From: a virus
Reading direction: 5' to 3' (one strand)
DNA: 56,620 bases
IMG/VR virus record: IMGVR_UViG_3300049450_000140
Location: 1 to 56,620 of that record
This document shows positions 1 to 8,677 of the stretch, in pieces. Position 1 is the first letter of the stretch, and each line of letters starts with the position of its first letter. The notes beneath the pieces are model-generated. The model was not told the DNA's origin, did no database searches, and saw only the letters and a program-made list of their open reading frames with translations. The translations under genes and the position numbers were made by a program.

Positions 1-2667
1 CGTACCCTCCACCGTCGCGGGGGGTGCAGCGGGCACCGCGGGAGTTGCAGCCGGATTCCCGGCCGTGGGCACCGTGGAGGGTACGGGCGCAGCGAGTCCC
101 GCGGAGGGCAGTGTGGAGGGTACGGGCGCTGCCGCGGGCACCGCGGAGGGTGCTGCCGTGGGCACCGTGGAGGGTGCGAGGCCGCCGTCGTAGCCGCCCA
201 GGCGGACGCGCAGCTGCCGGTAATTGGCGTCGCGGCGCTTCTGCGGCAGGTACCCCAGGTCATTGAGGCGCAGTCCCCACGCCGTCATCTTGGGGATGTC
301 ATGCGGGGCGACGTTGACCCGGCGGCACCAGGCGACGAACTCCTGGTACAGCTGGCCCGCCTTCGTGCCCGCCTCCCAGTGCTCGCACTCCTCGGTCAGC
401 CACGCGTACGCCAGGTCCTGCGCGGCTGCCGCGGTGTCCGCCGCCGCGCGCACGCACAGCGGCGCCCGCTCGGTGGAGGCCGACTCCGGGTCCGCCAGCC
501 ACGCGGCGGCCTGCGCCATCATCATCGCCAGCACCGCCGGCGCCTCCGCGCGCCAGGCCGGGCCGGCCAGCGGGCCGATCGCCGCGCGGGCCGCGCGCAC
601 CGCCTCGGGGTCGCCCTCGCACGGGATGAGCCGCACCCGGCTGCGCACGGCCCCGTCCGTGAGCTTCGGCTCCGACCCGGGGTTGGCCGTCAGGATGAGC
701 GTGTGCGTGGGCTTGAAGGTGATCGGGTTCTCGGCCATCCGGTTGCCGGTCAGCTCCCCGCCGCCGGTCAGCTGCTTGAGCCGCTCCTGGGCCTGCTGCC
801 CGGACCGGGGCGCCTCATCGATGAACGAGCAGCGGCGCCCCTTCAGCGCGTGCACGATGGAGGCGTGGCTGCGGTCGGCCGGGGCCAGCAGCCGCGGGTC
901 GGCCGCGTGCGCGTAACTGCCCAGCACCGACATCAGCAGCGCGATCACCTGCGTCTTGCCCCGGTTGGTCGGCCCGAGCAGGATCGGCAGCGCCTTGTCG
1001 CTGTACCCGGTCAGCGTGACCGCCAGCACCCGGACGGCCCACGCGCGCACCTCCGGATCTGGCCAGACGGCTGCCAGGAAGGCATCCCACAGCGGCGTCG
1101 CCCCCCGCCGCGGCGCGCACCCGGCGCTGTGCATGTGCACGGTCTCCAGGCTCAGCGCGGCCTGCACCGGGCCGCTCCCGCAGGCCCGCAGGTCGTAGGG
1201 GTAGCCGCCGGCCCACAGGATCTCGGCGTCATGGTCCAGGCCGGCCATGTCCAGCGAGCACGGGTGGTGCCCGCCCATCACCTGGGCCGTCATCTTGGCC
1301 GCGATGGCGCCGGCCCCGGCGTTGGTGCCGAACCGGGCGCGCCGCTTGGCCTGCTCGTGCGGCTCGGTGCCCTCCGGGGCTCCTGAGTCACCGCGCGGCA
1401 GCAGCCAGAACATCTCCTCCACCGCCCAGCGGGCCTGCTCGCCCGGCCGGGCCTCCCAGCGCAGCGGGCCGCGCAGCAGCCAGGTCCCGGCGTCGGCGGC
1501 GTAGCGCAGCCCGGGGTAGGTGCGCATGAGGATGTCGCGGGCCAGCACCGAGTCCAGCTGGGCGGAGGTGGCGAACAGGTGCGCGCCCCAGGCGTGCCTC
1601 GGTGACCACTGGGCCGGCGCCTCCAGCGCGTCGTCGGCGCTGGCGTCGTCGTCCAGCGGGGCGGCCAGCGCGTCCCAGCCCAGCGGCCGGGCGTCCATGC
1701 ACGGGTCGGCGTACGGGTCGGGGATCGCCCGGCCCGCCGCCTTGCGCGCGGCGGTGAACAGCATCCGGTCGAACTCCCCGCCGCGGTTCTCCGCCCCGGT
1801 CAGCTCCTCCCAGCGCTGCTCCAGCCAGCCCAGCACCGACCCGGCCCCCGCGTGGCCCTCCGCGCCGAGGGCGATGACGTGGTAGACGTGCCCGGTCATC
1901 GCGTCGTGCCGCGAGCCGGCCGGGGCTCCTGCCAGCTCGGCCGCCGCCGCGCGCCCCGCCTCGTCGGCTTCCGCGCACGGCATCCGCTGGTCTGCGAGCA
2001 GCCAGTCCAGCAGCGCCCGCCCGCTGGCGGGGTCAGCGGGCGGCGGCCCGGCAGTGGTGGCGCCTTCCGCCAGCCGCTTGGCCCAGGAGTCCGGCAGCAG
2101 CGGGAAGTCGCCCGGCCGCGGTACCTCCCCGTCCATGGCGGGCGTGCCGTCCGGGCGGTACCAGCGGTAGCGGGCGCCGGCGCCGGCGTGCGGGGACGGC
2201 GCGACCACGGCGTAGCGGTGATGGCGCTGGATGACGTCGATGTCGGCGCCGCACCGGGTGGCGTAGCGGCCGGCGGGCACCCGGAAGAACATGATGCGGG
2301 ACAGCCCGGGCCCGGCCGGCGTGCCCCGCGCGGTCGAGGACCAGGTCGGCGGCAGCGCGCCCAGCTCCGCCTCAAGCTGCGCCAGCGTGGCGGCGCCGGC
2401 CTTGACGGTGCCGTTCTTCACGTAGTCGTCCACGTCGATGCCGATGACGCCGTCCGGCATCCGCAGCGCGACGGAGAACCCGGACATCCCGTTGCCGGCC
2501 CAGCCCACGATGTCCTCGGTGGTGGTGTCCGTCCCGGTGGCCCCGGTGAATCCCGCCGGCGGGGGGAACTTGGCGTCCGGCGGGACCGGGATCACGCACG
2601 GCCAGCCGGCCAGGACGTAGTCCGCGGCGGCACCGGAGAACACTCCTGCCCCGCCCGTCGCGCTCAT
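1..2667 (-). CDS. Bifunctional primase-polymerase / SF3 (D5-like) helicase, 3' end outside window
   Basis: Phage/plasmid replication protein that would prime DNA synthesis and unwind the fork. The frame is open from ATG at 2667 to the window edge (889 codons). The N-terminal prim-pol domain holds an acidic metal site, GIDVDDY near residue 72, and GADIDV near 139. The C-terminal half is a superfamily 3 helicase: Walker A GPTNRGKT (about 565-572), Walker B CSFIDEAP (about 612) and motif C LILTANPG (about 656). After about residue 829 it becomes a Pro/Ala/Ser/Thr tail built from repeats of the type PSTVPTAAPSAVPA, still running at position 1. A GGAG box lies upstream of the ATG. The domain order is typical of phage and plasmid primases; the tail is unusual. 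Confidence 0.88.
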   Translation of the reverse strand, partial: MSATGGAGVFSGAAADYVLAGWPCVIPVPPDAKFPPPAGFTGATGTDTTTEDIVGWAGNGMSGFSVALRMPDGVIGIDVDDYVKNGTVKAGAATLAQLEAELGALPPTWSSTARGTPAGPGLSRIMFFRVPAGRYATRCGADIDVIQRHHRYAVVAPSPHAGAGARYRWYRPDGTPAMDGEVPRPGDFPLLPDSWAKRLAEGATTAGPPPADPASGRALLDWLLADQRMPCAEADEAGRAAAAELAGAPAGSRHDAMTGHVYHVIALGAEGHAGAGSVLGWLEQRWEELTGAENRGGEFDRMLFTAARKAAGRAIPDPYADPCMDARPLGWDALAAPLDDDASADDALEAPAQWSPRHAWGAHLFATSAQLDSVLARDILMRTYPGLRYAADAGTWLLRGPLRWEARPGEQARWAVEEMFWLLPRGDSGAPEGTEPHEQAKRRARFGTNAGAGAIAAKMTAQVMGGHHPCSLDMAGLDHDAEILWAGGYPYDLRACGSGPVQAALSLETVHMHSAGCAPRRGATPLWDAFLAAVWPDPEVRAWAVRVLAVTLTGYSDKALPILLGPTNRGKTQVIALLMSVLGSYAHAADPRLLAPADRSHASIVHALKGRRCSFIDEAPRSGQQAQERLKQLTGGGELTGNRMAENPITFKPTHTLILTANPGSEPKLTDGAVRSRVRLIPCEGDPEAVRAARAAIGPLAGPAWRAEAPAVLAMMMAQAAAWLADPESASTERAPLCVRAAADTAAAAQDLAYAWLTEECEHWEAGTKAGQLYQEFVAWCRRVNVAPHDIPKMTAWGLRLNDLGYLPQKRRDANYRQLRVRLGGYDGGLAPSTVPTAAPSAVPAAAPVPSTLPSAGLAAPVPSTVPTAGNPAATPAVPAAPPATVEGT

Positions 2668-2754
2668 GTGGTGGCTCCGCTCACGGCGTGGTCCTCCCCT
2701 GGCAGGGTGCGGGGTGTCTCGCGCCCGCGCGTGAGCGGCTGCGCGCTGGTGATG

Positions 2755-2943
2755 TTACGCGGTCAGCGCGGCGAGCAGCTGCGTGCGCTCGTCCTGGGTA
2801 AGGCTGTCGATCTCGGCCAGCAGGCGGGCCACGCGCAGCTGCGAGGCCGCGGCCAGGGCGCGCTCGTCCTCGCTGCCGTAATGCCTGGTGTAGGCGGCCT
2901 TCTTCCGGGCCAGGGAGACGAGCGGGGGCGCGAGGAGCGACAT
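2755..2943 (-). CDS. Small hypothetical protein
   Basis: A 62-residue protein starting MSLLAPPLVSLARKKAAYTR and ending in an amphipathic helical region (LLAEIDSLTQDERTQLLAAL). The frame is open further upstream to 3117, but that extension is Thr/Pro/Cys-rich and not protein-like, so the 2943 start is preferred. It lies just upstream of the primase in the same direction. An AT-rich stretch at 3060-3100 could carry promoters for both this gene and the divergent prolyl-tRNA synthetase. No family recognised. Confidence 0.5.
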   Translation of the reverse strand: MSLLAPPLVSLARKKAAYTRHYGSEDERALAAASQLRVARLLAEIDSLTQDERTQLLAALTA

Positions 2944-3115
2944 GGCCCCGAACGTACTCCGCGTGCACGAGGCGGTGCAAGGAGAATCGCAAGGTTCCCG
3001 CAGGTCTGTTGGGGTCGTGGTTGTCGACGCCAGGCGTGTGCTCATGACCAGGCAATCAGTATTACTGTCTGTAAAAGTCTTTAACAAGAAGTTGAGCAGG
3101 GTACGCTTTGCGGTC

Positions 3116-4520
3116 ATGGCGCAAGTACTTACTCCTCAAGGCGAAGACTTTCCCCGCTGGTACCAGGATGTGATCGCGAAGGCCGAACTGGCCGACAACG
3201 GGCCGGTGCGCGGGACCATGGTGGTACGCCCGGCCGGCTATGCGATCTGGGAGCGGATGGTGGCCGAGGTCGAGGCGCGGATCAAGGCGACCGGAGCACA
3301 AAACGTGTACTTCCCGCTGTTTGTTCCGGAGAACTACTTCGCACGCGAGGCGGAACACGTGGAGGGCTTCAGCCCGGAGCTCACCCTCGTGACACACGCC
3401 GGCGGCAAGGAACTGCCCGAACCCGTGGTCGTGCGCCCCACGAGCGAAACGATGTTCGGCGAAATGATGGCCAAGTGGATTTCGAGCTATCGCGACCTGC
3501 CGCTGCTACTCAACCAGTGGGCGAACGTGGTGCGTTGGGAGATGCGGCCGCGGATCTTCCTGAGAACGTCTGAGTTCCTCTGGCAAGAGGGCCACACCGC
3601 CCATGTGGACTTCGCCGACTCCCGGGCGTTCGCGCGCCGGATCCTGCACGAGGTGTACCGGGACTACATGGTCAACGTACTCGCGATGCCAGTCGTTCTC
3701 GGCCGGAAGACGGTGAAGGAACGCTTCGCCGGGGCGACCTGCACCTACACGTTCGAGGGCATGATGCGCGACGGGAAGGCGCTGCAGATGGGTACCGTGC
3801 ACGAGTTCACCGAGAACTTCGCGCGCGCCTTCAACATCAAGTTCACCAGCGCGTCCGGCGGGCAGGAGTTCTGCAACACGACGTCATGGGGCAGCTCGAC
3901 GCGGATGGTCGGCGGCATGATCATGTGCCACGGCGACGACAACGGTCTGCGGGTGCCACCCCGCCTCGCCCCGATCCAAGCGCTCGTGGTGGCCGTGACG
4001 GCCGGTGAAGGCGTCGTCGCCACCGCGCACAAGCTGCGGGACGCACTGCGTGATGCGGGCGTCCGGGTCAGCTTGGACGACCGGGTCGACACGCCATACG
4101 GGCGCCGGGCGATTGATGCCGAGTTGAAGGGCTATCCGATTCGGGTGGAGGTCGGTCCCCGCGATATCGCCGAAGGCCGGGTGACGGTGGTGCGGCGTCA
4201 GTGGCACGAAGGAGCCCGTCGTATTCGACGATGTGATGTCGACGGTGGTCGCCGCATTGGAGAAAGATCAGCAGTCGCTGTACGACGAGGCGTTGGCCTA
4301 CCGCGAGGCGAAGACCGTCGACGTGTCCACGGTGGACGAGGCCATCGAGGCGTCGGCGTCTGGTTGGGCGCGGGTGCCCTGGGACCGCGTCGGACTTGAC
4401 GGCGAAGCGAAGGCGAACGCTTCCGGGGTCTCCGTACGGTGCCTGTTCCGTCCGGACGGCGGCCTGCCGGACGCCGACGACGAGCCGGGAATAATCGCCA
4501 TTCTCGGTCGGTCCTACTGA
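3116..4520 (+). CDS. proS: Prolyl-tRNA synthetase (archaeal/eukaryotic-like type), interrupted by a +1 frameshift
   Basis: Class II synthetase that charges tRNA-Pro. From ATG 3116 (MAQVLTPQGEDFPRWYQDV) the sequence follows the compact ProRS type without an editing insertion: VVRPTSETMF, RWEMRPRIFLRTSEFLWQEG (motif 2) and GGMIMCHGDDNGLRVPPR (motif 3). The anticodon-binding domain follows. At about 4193-4200 the frame shifts by +1. The first frame runs on to 4399 as low-quality Arg-rich sequence, while the proper C-terminal domain continues in the other frame (SGTKEPVVFDDVMSTVV to GIIAILGRSY, stop at 4520). Joined, it is about 467 residues, normal for the family. The shift may be a sequencing error, a recent mutation or recoding; no homopolymer is present there. 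Base composition is lower in GC than the neighbours, so transfer is likely. Confidence 0.85.
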
Positions 4521-4742
4521 CGCATCCACTCCCGGCCGGCATTTCGCGCCGGGTGCGGCCGCGAACCACCCTCCCGCTGCGGTGCGGACTCGACTTGTAC
4601 GCTCTCCCGCCAGGTACCACAACCGGGCGCGGACGAGTCGTGGCACGGTGGCGGCGCCGCCCGCCAGCAGCGCAGCGCCCGGCAGCGTCTGCGAGCCGTC
4701 CGGCAACTGGACGTTGTGGACGGCATCACGGGCCTCGGTCAC
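4068..4742 (-). other. Possible coupled ORF downstream of the HIT gene, antisense to the ProRS 3' end
   Basis: GTG at 4742 overlaps the HIT stop by four bases (GTGA), the coupling seen throughout the window. The first 70 or so codons (VTEARDAVHNVQLPDGSQ and on) fall between the convergent HIT and ProRS genes and could be real. The remaining 450 nt lie antisense to the ProRS coding sequence. It may be the remnant of a gene cut by arrival of the ProRS gene, or simply an open frame in GC-rich DNA. No family recognised. Confidence 0.22.
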
Positions 4743-5335
4743 GAGCGCGCCGCCCCGTCCTTGCGCTGGCCGGTCCACGGGAGCGCCAGGCCGTCACCGT
4801 CGCGGCGCGGGACGACGTGGACGTGCAGGTGCATGACCGTCTGCGTGGCCGCCGCTCCCGCGGAGGTGATGATGTTGCACGCGGTCAGTCCCATGTCCCG
4901 GGCGAGCTCGGCGGCCAGCCCGGTAGCGCTGCTCGCGTCCAGCGGGCCCTCCAGCGCGCTCGGCACGTGCTTGCGGGAGACGACAAGGAAATGACCTGGC
5001 GTGACCGGGTTGCGCGGCTGGAACGCCACGCTGAACTTGTCCTCGTAGTCGAACTCGCCGTTGGCGACGCGGTCGCAGAACGGGCAGTCCGGGCTCTTGC
5101 CAGGCATCGCGGGGGTCTCGGTCACGGGCTCTCCCCGGTGCGGCCCGGCGAGCAAGAGCCGGCCGACCCGCGCAGCCTGGCTGCTGGTAATGCTCTCCGG
5201 GGCGGTGGCCAGGACGCCGTCAGCCTCATCCTCGCGGCGCGCGGCTTCAATGTCGGCCATCAGCTCCTCGTCCGTGGAGCCGGGTGCCCAGCGGCGACGC
5301 GGACGGCTGACTGACTTGTCAGGAGTCCCATGCAT
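4739..5335 (-). CDS. HIT-family nucleotide hydrolase/transferase with N-terminal extension
   Basis: Histidine-triad protein, 198 residues. The catalytic triad is HLHVHVVP at 169-176. The domain begins with CPFC (84-87), and the usual substrate-pocket segments FQPRNPVTPGHFLVV and SAGAAATQTV follow. HIT proteins hydrolyse or transfer nucleotidyl groups on the alpha-phosphate. The first 75 residues (EELMADIEAARREDEADG) are charged and helical and not part of the HIT fold; a shorter start nearer residue 77 (MPGKSPDCPFC) is possible. A promoter-like region lies at 5340-5390 between this gene and the divergent 5384 gene. Confidence 0.85.
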   Translation of the reverse strand: MHGTPDKSVSRPRRRWAPGSTDEELMADIEAARREDEADGVLATAPESITSSQAARVGRLLLAGPHRGEPVTETPAMPGKSPDCPFCDRVANGEFDYEDKFSVAFQPRNPVTPGHFLVVSRKHVPSALEGPLDASSATGLAAELARDMGLTACNIITSAGAAATQTVMHLHVHVVPRRDGDGLALPWTGQRKDGAARS

Positions 5336-5383
5336 CTCGCCAGCATACCGTAAGATACTTCAGGACCCGGAGCGGCAGAGAGT

Positions 5384-6640
5384 ATGATGCGGTCTATGAC
5401 GGAGACGGTCACGGAAGAGGCTTACCGCAGGTATGTCGCCCTGGCTGAGGAGCATGCCGACGAGCATCCAGGCATGGAGCCGAGGACGGTGAGCGCAAAC
5501 ATCGCAGCAGAAATGGAGGTACCGCAGCTTCGCGCATTCGCCATCTCCATGCTGACGACCTTCGTGGTCAGTCATCGCCGCCGACTGGCCCGGGAAGCTG
5601 AGGAGCGTGCCGTAAGCCTGGCAGTCAAGCGGATGCAAGAGGCCCGCGCAGCTGAGCAAGAGCGACAGCGGCTAGGACGTGAAGCTGAGCAGGAACGGGC
5701 ACGTGAGTATGAGCAGCAAGCTCAGGAAGCTTCCCAGCGGCTGACAGACGACATGAACTCCGACAATGCAGAGGTGGCCGCGCAAGCACGAAAGTTCCTG
5801 GAGCAATACCAGGATAACCCCGGTTTTCCGCTCTCTTACAGGAGGGCCATCGGTGCCTTGCGGGGCCAGCAGGAGCAGGAAGTGAGGGACCGGGAACGCG
5901 AAGAAGCGGAGCGGGAGCAGAAGAACCGGGAGTCGAGGGCGGGCAGTGAAGAATTCTTCCAGTGCCTGTATGACGATCCTGCTACAGAAATCAGCTGGTT
6001 GCACACGTATTTTCCTGATTACTTCAGCGGTTCGACCTTCCCAGGAAGCCTGGCTTTTCACCGCTGGTGCGCAGGCCGGTTTGACGGGTGGTTTCAGCAG
6101 GTGCGGGAGGACATGGCAGTTCTTACCGAGGAGGCTCGCCGGGATCGGCTGGCTCGCAACGAAGTTAACCGAGAGGCGAGCAGGCTCTGTGAAAGGCATG
6201 GTCGTCGTGAATGCACCGGGCAGCTAACGGTGAAGGGGCAGAAGCCCAGGGATTGCCATCGCGCGAGCGTCGCAGGCGGTTTGTGCTCTAAGCACGGGGT
6301 AACAGCGCTTGAGAGCTGGACGCCCGACGACTGGTGGCTAGCTCAGACGTTTTACCCTGGAGGTCCCGTTAAGCTTCGGACAGATGAGCTCATCGCTGAC
6401 GTAGCAAGGAAGACCCGGATCGAGGTAACGGAAGAGCTGCTCAGCACCCGGTTCGCGCTCGGGGACGGCACGATGGTTACCTGGGGAACGGCTACGATTA
6501 GCCAGCATCGTCAGCGGATAGAGATGCTAGCTAAAAACGCTGCTGGCATCGTTGAGACTGCTGGTCGGCATAAGGCAGCAATTTACATGTGCGAAGAGGC
6601 TGAAGTCGACCGGCTAGATGATCTGCCCTCGGCAGCCTAG
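5384..6640 (+). CDS. Coiled-coil hypothetical protein of unusual (lower-GC) composition
   Basis: A 418-residue protein of no recognised family. A long charged coiled coil occupies roughly residues 65-185 (runs of E, R and Q such as RQRLGREAEQERAREYEQQA). A globular C-terminal part follows with paired Cys/His (LCERHGRRECTG, DCHRASVAGGLCSKHG, about 285-325) that could bind zinc. Codon use is clearly less GC-rich than in the neighbouring genes, suggesting separate acquisition. Start is uncertain: ATGs at 5384, 5387 and 5396 are all possible, and a TATGAT box overlaps the first two, so a leaderless message from 5396 is conceivable. Confidence 0.75.
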   Translation: MMRSMTETVTEEAYRRYVALAEEHADEHPGMEPRTVSANIAAEMEVPQLRAFAISMLTTFVVSHRRRLAREAEERAVSLAVKRMQEARAAEQERQRLGREAEQERAREYEQQAQEASQRLTDDMNSDNAEVAAQARKFLEQYQDNPGFPLSYRRAIGALRGQQEQEVRDREREEAEREQKNRESRAGSEEFFQCLYDDPATEISWLHTYFPDYFSGSTFPGSLAFHRWCAGRFDGWFQQVREDMAVLTEEARRDRLARNEVNREASRLCERHGRRECTGQLTVKGQKPRDCHRASVAGGLCSKHGVTALESWTPDDWWLAQTFYPGGPVKLRTDELIADVARKTRIEVTEELLSTRFALGDGTMVTWGTATISQHRQRIEMLAKNAAGIVETAGRHKAAIYMCEEAEVDRLDDLPSAA

Positions 6641-6660
6641 CCCCCGTCATCATCTCCAGG

Positions 6661-6834
6661 TCATCCTGCCGTGAGTGCCGCGCCGATGGCAGCCACGACG
6701 CAGAGCACGGCCAGCAGGCCGCCGAGGAGGTTCACCGCGTCGCGGAGCGCCTGCGTCCACATCCCGCGCGCCAGGACGAGCATCACCGCGCTGGCCGCGC
6801 CGGAGATGACCGCCAGGGTAATGTCCTGCGTCAC
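6661..6834 (-). CDS. Small membrane protein (57 aa)
   Basis: GTG at 6834 overlaps the stop of the upstream gene (GTGA). The protein begins MTQDITLAVISGAASAVMLV and carries two hydrophobic stretches, the second LLGGLLAVLCVVAAIGAAL, so it should sit in the membrane with two helices. It is the last gene of the left arm of the minus-strand array and converges on the coiled-coil gene. Function unknown; holin-like topology is only a guess. Confidence 0.55.
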   Translation of the reverse strand: MTQDITLAVISGAASAVMLVLARGMWTQALRDAVNLLGGLLAVLCVVAAIGAALTAG

Positions 6835-7025
6835 TGCGCCATCAGCTCCGCCAGCTCACGGGTGACGAGGCGGCGCTCCCGGGCGCGCTGCCCGCGCCGG
6901 CGCAGGCGGCTTCCGCCAGTCCCGCGCCAGGCGTCGTAGTGCCGGTGACCGCAACGGCTCCGGCCGCAGTCGCCGGGACGCTCGTCGTGATTGCGACTGT
7001 GCGCCGCCGCCAGCATCCGGGTCAT
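6831..7025 (-). CDS. Small basic protein, degenerate member of the LTLxEMM array
   Basis: A 64-residue, Arg-rich protein (MTRMLAAAHSRNHDERPGDC). Its start at 7025 lies five bases before the stop of the array gene upstream. The C-terminus, RERRLVTRELAELMAQ, is a weakened version of the RARALTLAEMMAQ ending of the neighbour. It is His/Cys-containing but has no clear metal site. It may be a decaying copy or a divergent member of the family. Confidence 0.5.
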   Translation of the reverse strand: MTRMLAAAHSRNHDERPGDCGRSRCGHRHYDAWRGTGGSRLRRRGQRARERRLVTRELAELMAQ

Positions 7026-7027
7026 CG

Positions 7028-7354
7028 TCACTGCGCCATCATCTCCGCCAGCGTTAGCGCGCGGGCCCGCAGCAGCGGCAGGAGGACGCTCACCGGATCG
7101 CGCCCGCCCAGGATCGCCAGGTACTCCTCCCGGGTCACGCCGACCCTGTCCAGGATGAGCACATGGGCCGGCCACTCCTGGTGGTATCCCGCGAGCGTCC
7201 ACGTGCGCTCCGCGCCCCCCGCGGTGATGATGGCATGCGCCTGCTCCCGGGTGACGGCCAGCCCGTCCAGCCAGGTCCGGTTCACGAAACGGCTGCCGGG
7301 CGGGCTCTTCTCGATGTGCAGCGTCCAGCCGTCGCGCGCCCGCGTCACGGTCAT
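7028..7354 (-). CDS. LTLxEMM-array protein (108 aa)
   Basis: A clear member of the array family. It starts MTVTRARDGWTLHIEK, which contains the family motif RDGWTL. Two internal motifs follow, LAVTREQAHAI and VGVTREEYLAILGGRDP, and the tail is LRARALTLAEMMAQ. The three elements look like successive copies of phi-x-V-T-x-x-E-A-x-A-I, the last ending the protein. Function unknown. Start and stop are coupled to the neighbours; the LTLAEMM codons include a GGAGATGATGG stretch that can serve as the ribosome-binding site of the next gene. Confidence 0.75.
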   Translation of the reverse strand: MTVTRARDGWTLHIEKSPPGSRFVNRTWLDGLAVTREQAHAIITAGGAERTWTLAGYHQEWPAHVLILDRVGVTREEYLAILGGRDPVSVLLPLLRARALTLAEMMAQ

Positions 7355-7674
7355 CTCGCCATCATCTCCAGCAGGACCGCGCCCCCGGCCATGACGGCGC
7401 GGCTGGCTTCCGGGTCGGCCAGCGCCCAGCGGGCGTGCTCGCGCATGCTGTACGCGGGGTCAGGGACGCGCCAGCCCGCGATGCGCTCCCAGAGCGCGGC
7501 CGTGGGGATGACGGCGACCCGGCCGCACATCCGGCAGCGCGGCCCTAGCCCGTCGCGCCAGCCCAGGAGCATCGCCCCGGTGCACCCGGCCGCGCGCAGC
7601 AGTCGCTGCGCGTACTCCTCCGGCACCGGGTAGCTTCCTGACGGCCGCGGGCCCGGGAGCAGCAGGCGGTTCAC
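7351..7674 (-). CDS. CxxC protein within the array, partial tail motif
   Basis: GTG at 7674 overlaps the upstream stop (GTGA). The 107-residue product has RCRMCGRVAVIP (possible half of a zinc site) and ends AGGAVLLEMMAR, which keeps only the EMM part of the array tail. Residues 60-90 (WERIAGWRVPDPAYSMREHA) look globular. No family recognised; its position between two true array members suggests a related role. Confidence 0.6.
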   Translation of the reverse strand: MNRLLLPGPRPSGSYPVPEEYAQRLLRAAGCTGAMLLGWRDGLGPRCRMCGRVAVIPTAALWERIAGWRVPDPAYSMREHARWALADPEASRAVMAGGAVLLEMMAR

Positions 7675-8000
7675 CGGCTCATCATCTCCGCCAGCGTCAG
7701 CGCCCGGGCCCGCAGCGGCGGCCACAGCACGTGCCGCGGGTCGCGTCCGCCCCGGATCAGCTGCGCCTCTTCCCAGCTCACCTCGATGCCGCCGTCCACG
7801 CCTATCGCCGGCCAGCCGCCCGGTGCCTGGAACACCCGCAGCGCGGCCCGCTCGCCGGGCGTCACGTTTGCGACCGGCCCGCGCAGCGCGAACCGGACGT
7901 ACTTGTCACGGCCGCGCAGCGGCTCCACGGTCAGCGTCCAGCCGTCCCCGGCGACGGGCAGCCCCCAGCCGTCCCGGGCCAGCCCGTGGCGATTACTCAC
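7671..8000 (-). CDS. LTLxEMM-array protein (109 aa)
   Basis: Array-family protein with GTG start at 8000 coupled to the upstream stop. The N-terminus holds two DGW elements, RDGWGLP and GDGWTLTVEP. The middle has VANVTPGERAALRVF and IEVSWEEAQLIRGGRDP, which match the T/S-x-x-E-A unit of the family. It ends LRARALTLAEMMSR. The middle diverges strongly from its neighbour while the ends are kept, as in the other copies. Confidence 0.72.
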   Translation of the reverse strand: MSNRHGLARDGWGLPVAGDGWTLTVEPLRGRDKYVRFALRGPVANVTPGERAALRVFQAPGGWPAIGVDGGIEVSWEEAQLIRGGRDPRHVLWPPLRARALTLAEMMSR

Positions 8001-8677
8001 CAGGCCGTGCCGCCTGACCCGGCGTGCCGGACGGCGTCACGGACGGCCATGGCCCAGGACCCGTAGTCGCCGCCGCGGCAGTTCCGGTTCCGGCCCTGGT
8101 CCCAGTGCGGGCAGGCCCAGCGCCACAGCCGCACGCCGTCATAGCGCAGGCCGGTGCTGCGCACGCGTGCCTTGTGCCTGGCTGGCGCGGCCGTCTCGTC
8201 ATCAGCTCCTTCCGGGTCAGCGGCCGGCCAGCGGCCCGGCTGAGCGGGCAGCACGTACGTCACCGGGTCAGCGGCCGGCCAGCGGCCCGCCGCGAGCAGC
8301 GCCGCCCGGTGGAAGGCCCCGTTGCGGGCGCACGCCCAGCACGACGGCCGCGGGAACGGCATCGGGTGCTCCGCGCAGTCTGCTCGCTGCGCGAGGACGA
8401 CCCGGGTGATCTCCTCGCGCAGCTCCTGCTCGCTCATGACGTCAGGATCAGCGTCGCCGGCCGTGACGTCCTTAGCGACGTCAGCGGCGATGACCTCGAA
8501 CTCCCCGCCATTTAGCAGGTCGGTCATCTCCCGGCCCCAGCCCTTGCCCCGGTAACTGGACAGCGCGGTCGCCGCGTCCGCCAGCGTCCCGCCGTATACG
8601 GTGACCGTGACCAGCAGCGTGCCCGTCACCTCATCCGGTGCCTTCTCGTCATTGCGGTTGCTGCCCTGGTAGCTCAC
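7997..8677 (-). CDS. Hypothetical protein with Cys pairs and an internal 9-residue duplication
   Basis: GTG start at 8677 overlaps the upstream stop. The N-terminal half (TGTLLVTVTVYGGTLADAAT) looks like an alpha/beta domain. Cys pairs appear at RPSCWACARNG and in the C-terminal segment ACPHWDQGRNRNCRGG. GRWPAADP occurs twice, 18 residues apart, from a near-perfect DNA repeat at about 8213-8239 and 8264-8290. No family recognised. It is the second gene of the left minus-strand unit. Confidence 0.6.
   Translation of the reverse strand: MSYQGSNRNDEKAPDEVTGTLLVTVTVYGGTLADAATALSSYRGKGWGREMTDLLNGGEFEVIAADVAKDVTAGDADPDVMSEQELREEITRVVLAQRADCAEHPMPFPRPSCWACARNGAFHRAALLAAGRWPAADPVTYVLPAQPGRWPAADPEGADDETAAPARHKARVRSTGLRYDGVRLWRWACPHWDQGRNRNCRGGDYGSWAMAVRDAVRHAGSGGTAW

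Noticed and set aside
301-1386. Long plus-strand frame across the primase gene
   Set aside because: Arg/Pro/Ala-rich shadow of the minus-strand primase-helicase, whose frame shows clear catalytic motifs.
1852-3084. 410-codon plus-strand frame
   Set aside because: Antisense to the primase N-terminal domain; composition typical of GC-rich shadows.
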